A stretch of DNA of 64,000 bases, taken from the NCBI GenBank assembly GCA_006384855.1, contig VCJN01000858.1, positions 62,001 through 126,000 of the forward strand. The letters are read 5' to 3'. The stretch comes from Tetraselmis striata (lineage: Eukaryota > Chlorophyta > Chlorodendrophyceae > Chlorodendrales > Chlorodendraceae). Position 1 is the stretch's first letter, and each line of letters begins with the position of its first letter. Below the pieces are notes generated by a model. The model was not told the DNA's origin and ran no database searches. It saw nothing but the letters and a program-made list of their open reading frames with translations. Positions 1-11,353 of this stretch are shown here, piece by piece. The translations under genes were made by a program, and so were the position numbers.

Positions 1-3000
1 ATCTCATCGATGAGCAGGCAGTCGCCCTCGCGCATTGCGGTCACCAGCGGACCGTCTGCCCACACAAAAGGAGCACGAACCTGCTTGGCGGCTGCCATCA
101 TCGCCTCAATGGCAGCTGACAGGCAGGCCACATCGCCATCCTCCACCTCGCCAAGGTCCTCCAGAAGCCTCTGTCCTGCCTGTGCCAGAGCCTGGATGGA
201 TGTGTGCAGCTGGAGGCCGTCGCCAGAGGGAGACGGGGGCGATGTGCGGCCGGATGACGCCCACAGCGGTGAGCCCACCACGGCTGACGCGGCCTCTTGC
301 ATGGCCGCAGCGTGGCGCTCGCGGTCGCGGACTGGGCGGAAGCCACCCAGAAAGTCTGACGCCTCGGTATGCTGGTTGCAATTGATGATATGCAGCCGCT
401 GGCCGAGCATGAGGGCCGCCATCTGGCATACCGTGGTCTTGCCAGCGCCAGTCTGGCCCACCAGCAGAGCTGGCTCCGCATGACTAGCAGAAGCACCACA
501 AAACCCGCGTCAGTCGCCAGGTCTACACCAAGGTTAACACCGGGTGCATGGTGATCAACGGGCAACGTGTCGCAGCTGACACAGCGACACTGTTATGGCA
601 AAACGATTGCTCGGAGGAAGGTGTCGCAGAGACAGAGGCTGCCAAGAGTCCGCGTGACACATACATGGCATGATTGAGAGTAGGGAAACGTTGCGCGAGT
701 TGAGAGGTGCGGTATAACTCGGGAGCGACATAATCACACTGCATATATGATCGGAATTGGTAAGCCAGGGCTCAATGGGAGAACAACACCAGGACCACGC
801 ACCGCCAGCATCGCTCCAGCAGGGTGTACATGCGGCGCATGCTGTCTGTCCACACTACACCGCGGAGCGCTTCAGCCCCACCGAGCTCCTCGGATGTACG
901 GCTCGACAGCACTGCTGAGAGCGCCTCCATTGGAGCACCTCCCTCACGCGCATACAGCGCGCTCATATCCAGCTTAGCGCCGCGTAGGCATGCTTGTAGG
1001 ACATCGCCCACCACCTCCCGCTCCTGCAGGGCAGGCGAGCCAAATATCAGTGGACATGTCACGGCCCACGAGACATTGAGTAGACAAATGGCTGCCCACC
1101 ACAGCAGGTACACAGAGGTAACGCCCTGCCAGTGAGGTCAGCCCCTTGCAGTACCTGAGGGTCGCGCAGACGTTCTCCCAGAATAAGAAAGCCGTTGTCC
1201 GCAAGATCCTGGTAGCTTATGGCGCCGCGCTCCGCCCAGCGGAAAAGATCGCGCGGCGTGATGAAGCCGTGCTTGCCCGCAAAGCAGTTACTGGCGGTGC
1301 GCCGCAGCACCAGCTCACGCTGCACCTTCACCAGGGCCGCAGCGTGAGAGGGCGCAATCCCGCAGCGCCGCTCCACAATTGAGGCGAGCTCACTGTCTGG
1401 AACCTGCAGCCAGGACCACGGTACATGTTAGCACATGCACGGCATCCTGGCTGTGCAGCAGGACGGAAGGCACGGAGGGTGCTGCCGGGGTGACGCACAT
1501 CCGGCGCTTTGCAGGCTTACGCGGTCCTACGCACTCTGGGGATGCGGATGAGCTCATACCTGGTCGATGTGCAGCTCCAGAAAGCGACTGCGGAAGGCGC
1601 GGCTGAGCTGCTTGCGGCCAGAGTACAGGCCGGGCGGGTTCTGGGTGGCAAACAGCATGAAGTGCGCGTGCGGCTGGATGGCCTCCTGCAGCTCCGGCAC
1701 ATACAGCTCGCGGTTGTCGTCCAGCAGCCGGTTCAGTGCCTCCAGCACCTCGGTCGGCGCCAAGTTGAGCTCGTCCAGAACAACCCACCAACCATGGCGC
1801 ACTGCCTGCACCAGCGGCCCTTCGTGAAAGCCCAGCCGGCCGCTTTCATCTGCCACGTAGCTGCCCAGGTACTCCTGCAGGTCCGTCTGCTCATGGTTGT
1901 TGATGCGCACAAAGCGGTGACCGGTCTGCGCGGCTAGATACGCCACCAAGCTGGTCTTTCCACTGGAGGTGGGCCCCTGCCATCGCGCGCACCAGGCAAT
2001 CAGAGGATATGTCCCACAGGCAGAACACTCGGCTAGAGGTGATGCATGAGGTGTGATTCATGGCGCATCTTGCTGACAGACAGATGGCCCTTCCAGTGAG
2101 AGAGTGCTTCAGCTGGGCCAAAGCAGGCAAAGGAGAGGAGAGGAAGATACCTGAAGAAGGATAGGGTACTTGCGCAGAAGCAGAGCTCGAGCCAGATTCC
2201 GCAAGTGGCCGCGTGTAGAGGGGCTCTCCACAAAGGTGCGACCGCTGCCATCATCCTCGCGGCTGTCTGGCAGCGCCTCTGATCCTGCCTGCTCCGAAAC
2301 CACGCACACCCAGGCACGTCAGATTCAGAAAGGCACATGAGCGATGGCTACAAAGGAGCCCCGGGGCGGCCATGCTAAGAGAACAGCCCAGCTACTGGGA
2401 GGAGGGCACTTGCAGACCTCGAGCCAAAACTCTTCGAACAGGACATGCTGCTGCGGGCTGCCCTTCGCGTCTGGACAGGGTGGCGCCCTGAGTAGGTTGC
2501 GATCGTCAGCGCCGGCGATGTGGCGGCCGATGAGCGTGGTCACTGCGACAGCACTGCGCTCCTCCAGCTGAGTGCAGAATGACATTGCTAGACCGTCTGC
2601 CAGTGAGCGTGTGAGACCGTAGAGAGGCACAGCCTTCCGGCAGTACTCCAGGGCGCGGCACAGCGTGCGAAGATTGAAGCTCGGCTTTTGTCCAGCACCA
2701 TCCTATGGAGACAGACATCGGATCACAAACAATTGGAATCAGTTTGGGCAGCAGAGGCTGCGAAACTACAAGACAAATAATTGCACAAGCGCGGGTTGCA
2801 GGTGCCTCCGGAAGGGGAAGCACGCGTGCCTGCAGGGTGTCCAGCATAAGCTGGCGCGCAGCAAGGTAGAAATCCACCACAGCGTTGAGGGGAGGCGCAG
2901 AGGGCGACACGCCGCCCAGGTAGCCATTGACGATCATGCGGAGATCGTCCTTACTAACTGGTTCGGGTGTGTACAACTCTGCGCCGGCAAAACAGCAAGT

Positions 3001-6000
3001 CGGGACCCGCACCAAGGGGCACAACGAAGCCAGAGAGAGAGGGAGAGAGAGAGAGAGAGATGCGCGTGCAAAGGGCGAATTGGGGGGCGCACCGGTAAAC
3101 CGGTTGCGCACGGCGGCGGGCAGATCCCGCTTCCCGGCGTCAGTTGCAGGGTTCATTGCGGCCAGCAGGCGGAAAGTTGGGGTGCCGTCCAAGAACGCTG
3201 ACGTCTCCGCGCTCTGCCAGCGTAATGCTGCCGTTCTCTGCCTCCAGCAGCCCGGCAATGCGCTCCAGAGCCTGTGCATGCCAATGGCCATGGTTTTGAT
3301 GGCACATCCCCAGGGAGATGCGAGTGGGTAGAGACCCCACATAATCATTGGATCTGAGGGGGTGAAAAATGGCACACCTCGGGCGGCGCCAGGTTAATCT
3401 CATCCAGTAACAGCCAGCAGCCACGGCGCAGCGCCTGCACCAGCGCCCCCTCCACAAAAGCAAAGGCAAACCCGCCCTCCGCCGCTGCCACAGTGCGCTC
3501 TGCTGCCCCTAGGGCCTCGCCAAACGCGCCCCAGTCCTCCAAGACAGATGGCGCAATAGTACGCCGCTTTTTCCTTGTGGACTCGCCCTCCGAGGAGCCT
3601 GTCCCTGACTTGAGCTTGTCAATCTGAAGCATCACACCAACAGCCCCTGGGTCAGCTGGCTTTGCCATGAATAGAGGCAGCTAGGCCAGCAAGCCCCGGG
3701 CTGCAGGTGAGCGCAGAAACACACCTTGGCCATGGCAGCACGGAATGCTTTGGTGAGCTGCAGCCACTTGCTCTTGCTCGCGTACTTGCTGACGCGCTGC
3801 AGGAAGTCTTGGTTGTCCCCGCGAGGCCAGGTGCTGGAGAACAGCTCTTGGAAGCGCGTGACAAGGGGCATCAGCGCGTCTCGCGCCTGCAGCAGGTGCG
3901 AAGCGGGTGAATGCGTTAGCGAGTCAGTGTGGTTGGCGGGCAGTGCTGCTTGAGCCCAGCCTGCTGTGTCAGTGCCTACAGGAAATGCCGCACGCTGGGC
4001 GTGCATGGATTGTCCGCACTTGTCCCTTTCCCCCCAAGCAGATGGATAACAACACTGCTGCCATCAGTTATTGGACAGCCCGCCGCACCTCCACTGGGCG
4101 GAAGCCTCCGAGTAGGTCGCTGCTGTCGGTCTGCTGGCTCAGGTTCAGCACAACCAGCTCGGTGCCTGTCGCCTGCGCCAGCTGCTGCACCATGGTCGTC
4201 TTACCCGTGCCAGTCTCGCCGACCAGCAAGAGAGGCTCGTTCTGCTGCAGCGCCACCGCCACCCGTTGCAGCATGCGCATCGCGCTTGCGGTGCAGCTGA
4301 AAAGACCCTGCTTTGTAGAGGAAGCACCCGAGCCAGCCAGAGCCTCGGCCGCCCACCGCCTGTCTCCGCGGGGCAGGACAGCCCGGCCTACTGTTACCTG
4401 GCCATTCCCCACCTGTGCCAAAGGGAGTACAGGGGCGCGCACATGCCGCTTCAGGCCCAATGTAGGTAACTCACTGCTGAATAGGTGCTTGCTTTCCAGA
4501 GGATAAGCTATTGCTTCAGTGCCTCTTGCCCGATTTGTGATTACACACACGCATAAGCATGAAAGGAAGTACGCGGTTTGGGTCAGCAAACCTCCAGGAT
4601 CGGCTTGCCCAGTGCGGCATAGTGCTCAACCGTGGTAGGCGGCACAGCCCACAAGGCTGCAAGGGCAGCCAGGCCGGCGTCGCGAGCCGGGTCTGTTGCC
4701 AGCATGGAGCAAAAGATGTCGGCAGCCTCCGTGAAAGCCGCCTCCCTCACGGTCGGCGGCCAGCGCGTCAGCACAGGCTCAGCCAGCAGACTGGCGCTGC
4801 GCTGCAGGAGCGGGCCATGGATGGCCGCCATGCGGCGGCCCCACTTGATGAGCTCACGCAGCGAGAGATGGCGGCCAAGGCGCAGGAGCTCCCCCGTTCC
4901 ACCACCGGCAGCTCCACCCTGCAGACCGCCCGCAGCCAGCGCCGCCTCCACAGCAGGACTCTGCATCCACGCGGCATGTGATCAGCTGATTGGGGGAAAT
5001 CAGCCAATTCAAAACGGGTTGGGCATGGACAGCGGGGCATTTAGGTGTGTGGCGCGTGTGCAGGCGTATGCTTGATGGTATGTTGCGGGCCAGCAGTCAA
5101 AAGGGGGCGTACGCTGTAGCCCGCCTCTGAGGCGTCAGCCTGCCCCGCGGCACGGCGCATCAGCATGAGCATTGTCACTGCCATTGGAAGCAGTGACCCC
5201 AGCCCTGGGAACGCCTCCGCAAGGATGGCATGCGCCTCCTCTGCGCTGGGGGGCTCGATGGCTACCCGCATCAGCAACCCTCCCAGGATGTCCTGTCACC
5301 GGGCCCCGGCGCAAAGGTTCAGCGTTCAGAGATGGGACGCCAGGGCAGGACGGCAGACTAGCAGGTGTCTGATGGGATGTATTGTGGGCCATCGCACCTC
5401 AACAGCAGCAGCATTGCTGTAAGCGCCCGCCCCAGAGCAGCCGGGCGTGCTGGTGACGGAGGAGATCATCTGAAAGCCAGGCGCGGCGGTGATGACCTCT
5501 GCCCGTTGCGGCAAATACAGCTGCCCGCTCTCCATCAGCGGCAGCAGCGCAGCCAGCACATCCGGCGGGGCCAGGTTTATGTCCTCCACCACCAACCACC
5601 AGCCTGCCGTCATTGCCTGCGTCAATGGCCCCGGCTGCCACATGAACTCACCCGGCACCTCCGTGCACACGTACGCGCCCAGCAGGCTCTTGGCGTCCAT
5701 CTGATCATCCAGGTGGATGCGCACCATGCTACTGGCGTTGTTCGTGGCTGCAGCCAGGTGTCCAATGAGCGCTGACTTGCCCGCGCCAGGCGGCCCTTCC
5801 AGCAGCAGTGGTCGCCCCACAGACAGCGCCAGCACCGCGGAGACCAGATTGCGCTGCACCGTGGGTGTCACCACCAGGCGCGGCGCCGCTGTCGACCCAT
5901 CAGAAGCACTCCCACTTGACCTACAAAGCACAAGGGATGGAGAAACGCCGCAGCGAGGGGCGGCGACGTGTGTGGAGGGAAGAGCAGGGGGGGGGGGGGG

Positions 6001-7471
6001 GGGGGGGGGTTAGTCATGGCACTCAGATAGCCTTGAGAGCATGTGCCGCCTCCTATTCTGCCGCCAGAGTAGGTGAACAGCATAGATGCAAATCCCACCA
6101 GGCCATGTAGGTGGCCTAATTCAGCGCCCCAGACTGCACAGGTACAACATCCTGGCGCATGGCTGCTCGCCTCTTGTGTAGCAGCATGCCGCAGACCTCC
6201 ACATGTCCATCAGGCACTGCCAGAGCAAGGCTTGCCGCGGGGGAAGAGGGATCTGCCTCCGGCGCACTCTGCTGCCACAGTTTTCCCAGCTGCAGTGCCA
6301 CCTCGCGATCTCGCCACTGTTGGGCAACCGCGCACTCAAGATGTTCCTCATTGCTCAGAACATGCTCTGCCAACTGCTGCCTCCCGGTAGCTCCCTGCAT
6401 GACAGGAAAGAACGGCACTTGTGTGGGCGAGCGCAGCGGGCTATTCGTCCACACAAGTTAGTATGGGTGTTTCCTGCGATGATGAAGTGCGCGGAAGCCG
6501 TACCAGTTCAAGGACGAGCGCGAGGGCTCCCACAGCAATGTACCTTGCGCCAGCCTCCTGCAAGGTCATATCCGGCATGCAGATGAGTCCTCCGGCACTC
6601 CAGCCCTGCCTCATGCCTGACCCACTGGACGCGATATGCCAGACTTGGTAGTGCCACCCACCTGGCGCTGCAGTAGCTCCAGCCACGGGGCGCAACTCCA
6701 TTGGGCCGCGGCTGCAGCCCCAGGCAGCAATCGCAGCAGCTGCAGCAGCGCACGCTCGACAGCTAGACCATCCCGCCCTTGCGGCCCAGCAGCGCGCAGT
6801 ATCGCTTCCAGGGGCGGCGCTGCCTGCGTCACGTAGCACCACGCCGGTCTGCCCCCGGCCGCACATCGGCGTTAATCGTGGCCACATCAGTCAGTGCTTC
6901 GCGTTATGTGATTGCGAGCGCGGATGGCCCGTATCCTACCTGTGCAGATGCGGCGCCACCGGCAGAAGCGCTGCTAGCGCGCGAAGCACGTGCCCGCTGG
7001 AAGCCCATGGCTCCCCAGGCCCAGCCGCCGTCTCGGCAGGACCGTCCGGGCCCAGGAGATGTGTCACCAGGTGGGGTAGCACAGGGCGGAAGGCGGAAGC
7101 CACCGCCAGCGTGCGCTCCGGCGTCAGCAGGAGGCGCTCCAGCAGACGAAACAATGCCTGCGGCTCGACCTGCGACATTTTCGGGAGTCAGTGGGGTGAA
7201 GGAAGGGTAAGAGAGGTCTCCAAGTGCTGTACCGGCTGGATGGTGCAGAACGGTCCCCGCGAAGAGCAGGAGGGCAGCTAGCAGCGGCGCGGACAGCGGA
7301 AGGCACCTGCTTCCCGCAGGCCAGGACATGGGCTAGCTCCGTATCCGATGCAAGCGCGGAGGAGTTCTCGACAAGACTGGCGAGAGCGGCAGGAGAACAC
7401 AGCGTGCGCCACGGTGGGTCGCCAAGAAGCGGCGCCGCGCCGCCGCCGCCGCCACCGCCGCTCTCCGCCAT
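1..7471 (-). CDS. MDN1: Midasin (Rea1), 5' half of gene, N-terminus to AAA4
   Basis: Giant dynein-like AAA+ ATPase that strips assembly factors from pre-60S ribosomes in the nucleus. The gene reads right to left and leaves the window at base 1. My exon model (minus): 7471-7307, 7169-6940, ~6835-6660, ~6608-6500, 6394-~6146, 5920-5398, 5292-5113, 4960-4592, 4412-4089, 3886-3725, 3623-3378, 3271-3093, 2978-~2800, 2702-2418, ~2293-2151, 1976-1560, 1403-1155, 1023-803, 483-1. AAA1 has Walker A GPPGAGKS and Walker B-like VVEDINLAP. AAA2 has GETGTGKT and LLLDEINLAP. AAA3 has GPTSSGKTS, VVLDELNLAP and ATQNPPGLY. AAA4 has GQTGAGKTT, and its Walker B LLIDEI is at the edge. Most junctions checked keep phase. 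The ATG at 7471 is the first Met ahead of a helical segment resembling midasin N-termini. One exon (3271-3093) has an apparent extra base near 3173-3175 that breaks the frame. Identity is secure; the small N-terminal exons are approximate. Confidence 0.93.
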
Positions 7472-7807
7472 CTATCGGCAGGCCGAGACGTCCAGACCTT
7501 CTTTTGCACTGCTTCCGACCACGCTGCCTTCACCGTATGGGTTCAGTACATACGGCTACCAGATCCGTGGGGGCTCGTTTCCCCTGCAGCTGCCTTTGAC
7601 AGTGTGCTGCACTGCAATGGTTGCTCGCAAAGTGCAGCGTCGGCCCAGAAGGTAGGCCGTCGATATGTCGACGGCGCGAGCGACGGCGCGGAGGGCTGGT
7701 TCTGAGTAGCGCGCCGCCGCCGAAGACCACCAAGCAATCGCATCAGCAAGTCAAATATAGTCTGTAATTTGTATACATATATTTTAAAATCTAGGAATTT
7801 GGACAGC
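7472..7807. other. Upstream region of MDN1
   Basis: Between the MDN1 start and the tRNA. It is GC-rich near the gene and becomes AT-rich towards 7800. It presumably holds the MDN1 promoter and 5' UTR, but I see no clear TATA box or other named motif. Short open frames here look incidental. Confidence 0.4.
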
Positions 7808-7880
7808 GTCTCGTTGGTGTAGTTGGTTATCACGTTCGCCTCACACGCGAAAGGTCGCCAGTTCGAACCTGGCATGAGAC
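7808..7880 (+). tRNA. tRNA-Val (anticodon CAC)
   Basis: A 73-nt cloverleaf without intron. The acceptor arms GTCTCGT and ATGAGAC pair over 7 bp with one G-T. The anticodon stem TTCGC/GCGAA holds the loop CTCACAC, so the anticodon is CAC, reading GTG (Val). The T arm is GCCAG-TTCGAAC-CTGGC. Internal A and B boxes are present and a T run follows at about 7883. An identical copy lies at 40009-40081 on the other strand. Confidence 0.95.
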
Positions 7881-8266
7881 AATTTTGCCTTTGGCGCTCT
7901 TCCCACGGGAAATTTTTGCACGATACATACAACATTTGTTTGACCTATCATAAAACACGTATAGTCCCAAACGGAGTCATTTATGTGCACGATTTTCGAA
8001 ATAGCACCATAAACCACAGTTATCGAGAGCCAGCTGCGCAAGCAGCATGCCCAGGCCTGCCGGACCGTTGACGAGTCCAAGGGTAATGGCACGTTATTGG
8101 CAACTTGGTTGTGTCATCGTGTGGGATGGCATGGCAGCCGTCGTCGAATCTGCTCGTGCGTGCGCTCAAGGTCGAGCAGTTGAGCGCCGGCCGTCTACAC
8201 CAACATGCTACCCCACCACTTGTGAAAGTCGTGCCCGTGTTGTCCTACCCCGAGTTTGCCTAAATC
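7808..8266 (+). repeat. tRNA-headed 459-bp dispersed repeat, copy 1
   Basis: This stretch matches 39623-40081 (reverse strand) almost base for base, with about eight differences in 459 bp. Homology starts exactly at the tRNA 5' end and stops at CCTAAATC. The flanks are unrelated. Here the 3' end runs into short ATTTATGA-like tandem repeats. The layout (Pol III head, constant body, simple tail) resembles a tRNA-derived SINE, but I find no target duplication. A segmental duplication that carried the tRNA gene is the alternative. Confidence 0.7.
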
Positions 8267-8838
8267 ATTTATGAATCATTTATGAATCATTTATGACATC
8301 ATTTATGAATCGGTTTTCAAGCTTTATGAGACATTATTTTTGAAAAAGTTTTTCAGTTTAACACTTACTTAAATTTGTTTGACCCCTACCGTATAGTAAG
8401 GATTATTTTAGGTAACTCGTGTGAAATATATGAAACAAAAGCACAACTACAAACGAGAAAGTACCACTACTGCGCGTAGTGAAATATATGGTCGGTATGT
8501 GAAACGTCATTCCAGGCATTTATCCTACTCCTGTATTAATTTTGGTAATAAGGATCTCCGTTCCTACGGTATGTTCGCACGAGTGCAGTTTGTCTAATGC
8601 ATTGCATTGATGTGTATTTTTTTTCAAGATATTAAGAGCTCAGACAGGGACTAGAAGTTGGACAACTATACACGTTAGCATACCGGAGTTCCACGGGCTA
8701 AGTTCTACTAGTTTTAAACTTGAATAAAACTGCATGAAGCCCCACCCGAGAGCTCGCCCCCCCCCATCTTTCATGTCTTCAGTCCTGCGTGTTGGCGGTG
8801 CAACCTTTGCTATTTCTGGTAATTTATTTGCAACCTGC
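8267..8838. other. AT-rich spacer with ATTTATGA-like repeats
   Basis: About 570 bp of AT-rich sequence that starts with four or five copies of an ATCATTTATGA-like unit (8264-8311). I recognise no gene. It ends at the poly(T) tract that marks the 3' end of the LINE on the minus strand. Confidence 0.5.
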
Positions 8839-9374
8839 TTTTTTTTTTCGCCCCCGAGACAGGACTGGCACCAGTGAAACCCTTGCAGCGTCTCTACGAC
8901 GGCCGTTTAGGCAGCAATCCAGTTACGGACAGCCATGGGTAGGCGACGCTCCGTTATAGTCATCGAGCAAATTGCCGAAGCATTCTGCAAGACTAATTGG
9001 AGGCCAGTGACGGAATTTCCAACAGTGTTGGATCACCGTCTAAAAAACACTGCCATCAAAAATACCCGGCACTGACCACGAAAAGGTCCGCCCTACCCGT
9101 TTCGGCGTCGGCCCATTCGAGTAATGCGAGTTGGGGCAAGCCCCAACCCGCGGAGCAAAGCATTTCGGGAGTGCGATACATGTGCAACAAAAAAGGCAAT
9201 GTGAGGGAGGGCCCGACGCCATAGCTGGAAAACTTCCCATTCCCAGTAAAATCCAGGGCGCCGTGACGGGAGGGGGGGACCCCGCCCTAAATAAAGGCAG
9301 TTAAGTCCTCAGGTGTTGACGCAATAACCTGACTAATAATAAAATCCCGGAACTCCGGAACTATCAACCCAAAA

Positions 9375-10851
9375 TTATGACGGTGATACCCCCACCGCGG
9401 GCACTCCACCAACATATATATGTTCGATAGTCTCAGATTCACCTCCGCCACATGCAGGGCAGTGTTCAAGGAACCGCTCAGGCATGGCATGAATCCGGGC
9501 CAATCGGCGGGCAGTGGGAAATACTCGGGTGCGTAATTGTATCATAATGTGCAACCCGGCCACAACCCCCGCGGGGACACCCACACCGTACTGTGGCAAC
9601 GGGTTTGACGCATAGGACGCTTGGACATATATACCCCATGTGTTATTGCGTGCTAACGATGCCGACGATTCGTAACGCGCCCACACCGATGCCTTTACTA
9701 GTTTAGCAGCATCGCGCGCGGCTAGTGACCTCCACTCAAGTGGAAGGTGCGCCCCCTCAGCTACCCCTACATTCGCCCTAGCGAGTCGATCTAACCGCCG
9801 CACAGTCCCTGACGTCCACGTGTTTGGGCGCGCCCGACTTGGCTGATCCACTAAATGGGTTATACATGTATTCAAGTCGGATGCTTTAAGGAACGCCCGA
9901 GCCCGTGCCGCAGCGGCCGTAGCCTCTATGGGCGCAATATCCAATTCCCGCATCATCGGTGCAGTGGCCACCCCAGGGGAGTTTTTACCTACCCCAATGA
10001 GGCACCGCAAGCACTGATTGAGTACGGTTTGTAATTTATTTGCGCCGCTAGTTCTATCCATGCCCCATACTTCACACCCATAAGTTAAAACCGGCAGTAC
10101 ACAGGTTTTAAAAACCGACACACGCACATTAATAGGAATTATGTCCCGTCCACCGACTAATACCGAATCGGGCGCCTCAATAGCGCGTGTACCCTTCTTA
10201 ACCCGGTCGTCTACTATGTGTTGCATACCTAAATCCGAATTAATGACCGTACCCAAGTACCTATATTCATTTACAACCGGTACCCGTTCCCCCCCAAGCT
10301 GCCATCGGGCAGCTTGTTCGCGTAACGCGGTCTCGTCGGAATGTCGGCCTAATGCCATCACCCCACACTTAAGTACCCCAAACCCCATAAAATGGTCCTC
10401 CGCCCACTGCGAGAAGTGGGCGAACATGGCATGCAGGTTATTGAACGAGCATGTGATACCAACAGCGTCGTCCGCGTATAACTGACATGGCACCCTTAGT
10501 GGTTGCCTTGCCGCTAATGTGTCGGTGCATTCGGTACATCACACCCTAGATGTTCTACCCCATCGAATATATCGTTAATAAATATGTTAAATAGGATGGG
10601 GGAAGCGGGGCATCCCTGTCGGAGGCCACGCTCTATGGGTATGGGGTCTGATAGTGTTCCCGGGGCCACCCCTGTCTTGACCCGTACCATACTATCCATG
10701 TATAAAGTTTTAATGAAGGTAAGCATATGACCCGTAACTCCTATGGCTTGTAGTTTTAGGAATAAAAGCTCATGAGGTACGGTGTCATATATATGCCTTC
10801 CTAAAATCAATAAAACCCGCGTACGTGGGTAGACCTGCCGCTTGGTAGACA
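9375..10851 (-). pseudogene. LINE reverse transcriptase, C-terminal part, and zinc-knuckle tail
   Basis: The piece downstream of the gypsy insertion. It holds the first catalytic Asp motif (GFIDFRKAY), the thumb-side motif RGLRQGCPASPILFN, the second catalytic motif QLYADDAVG and a C-terminal CPACGGGESETIEHIY zinc-knuckle-like segment typical of LINE ORF2. A dinucleotide insertion after FRKAY and a further shift before YADD put the motifs in different frames. The longest intact stretch is 372 codons (10493-9375). LINE RTs copy the RNA at the nicked target site. This copy cannot make full-length enzyme. Confidence 0.88.
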
Positions 10852-10856
10852 GGCCG

Positions 10857-11267
10857 TGTTAGGCTCTAGCTTAAGCCTGTTCTTTAGGCCCTTTAGGATG
10901 CAGCGGAAGGATTTAGAAAGTATGGCCAATCTCTTCTGGTTACAGGGGTTCCTGGGTTATAGTTCTGTCTCTGAATTCTGCCTAGTAGACTAGTCCGAGG
11001 CGGTATTTATACCCGCCGAGGTCATAGTCATACCTGTGCTATGTTAGCCGGGTGTCATGGGATACCCGTGCTGTGTTAGCCACGTAAGGCTTGAGTCAGA
11101 GAACTCTAGAGAATTCCAGAACAGTCCTCGGCCTTATACTACTAATATTTACGCCCGCAATACTAATATGTACAGCGACTCCGCGGATGCGTAGTCGTAC
11201 TACCTTTGCGGGGTTATACCTGCTAGTATAGCAGAACATTATGGCTATAGGGAAATGGAGTATAACA
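10857..11267 (-). repeat. 3' LTR of gypsy element
   Basis: 411 bp, identical by eye to 17140-17550. It is the downstream LTR in the element's orientation. The pol frame stops just inside the element at 11354, leaving about 85 bp to this LTR. Confidence 0.97.
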
Positions 11268-11279
11268 CTCTCTCCCCCT
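11268..11279 (-). promoter_or_regulatory. Polypurine tract of gypsy element
   Basis: On the minus strand AGGGGGAGAGAG directly abuts the 3' LTR, the expected position of the plus-strand primer. Confidence 0.8.
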
Positions 11280-11353
11280 TAAGCACAAGCGTCCTCGCTG
11301 TGCAGGTGTCACAGAACTACAGGAAACTACAGTCTTGGTCTTGATTCTGAAGT

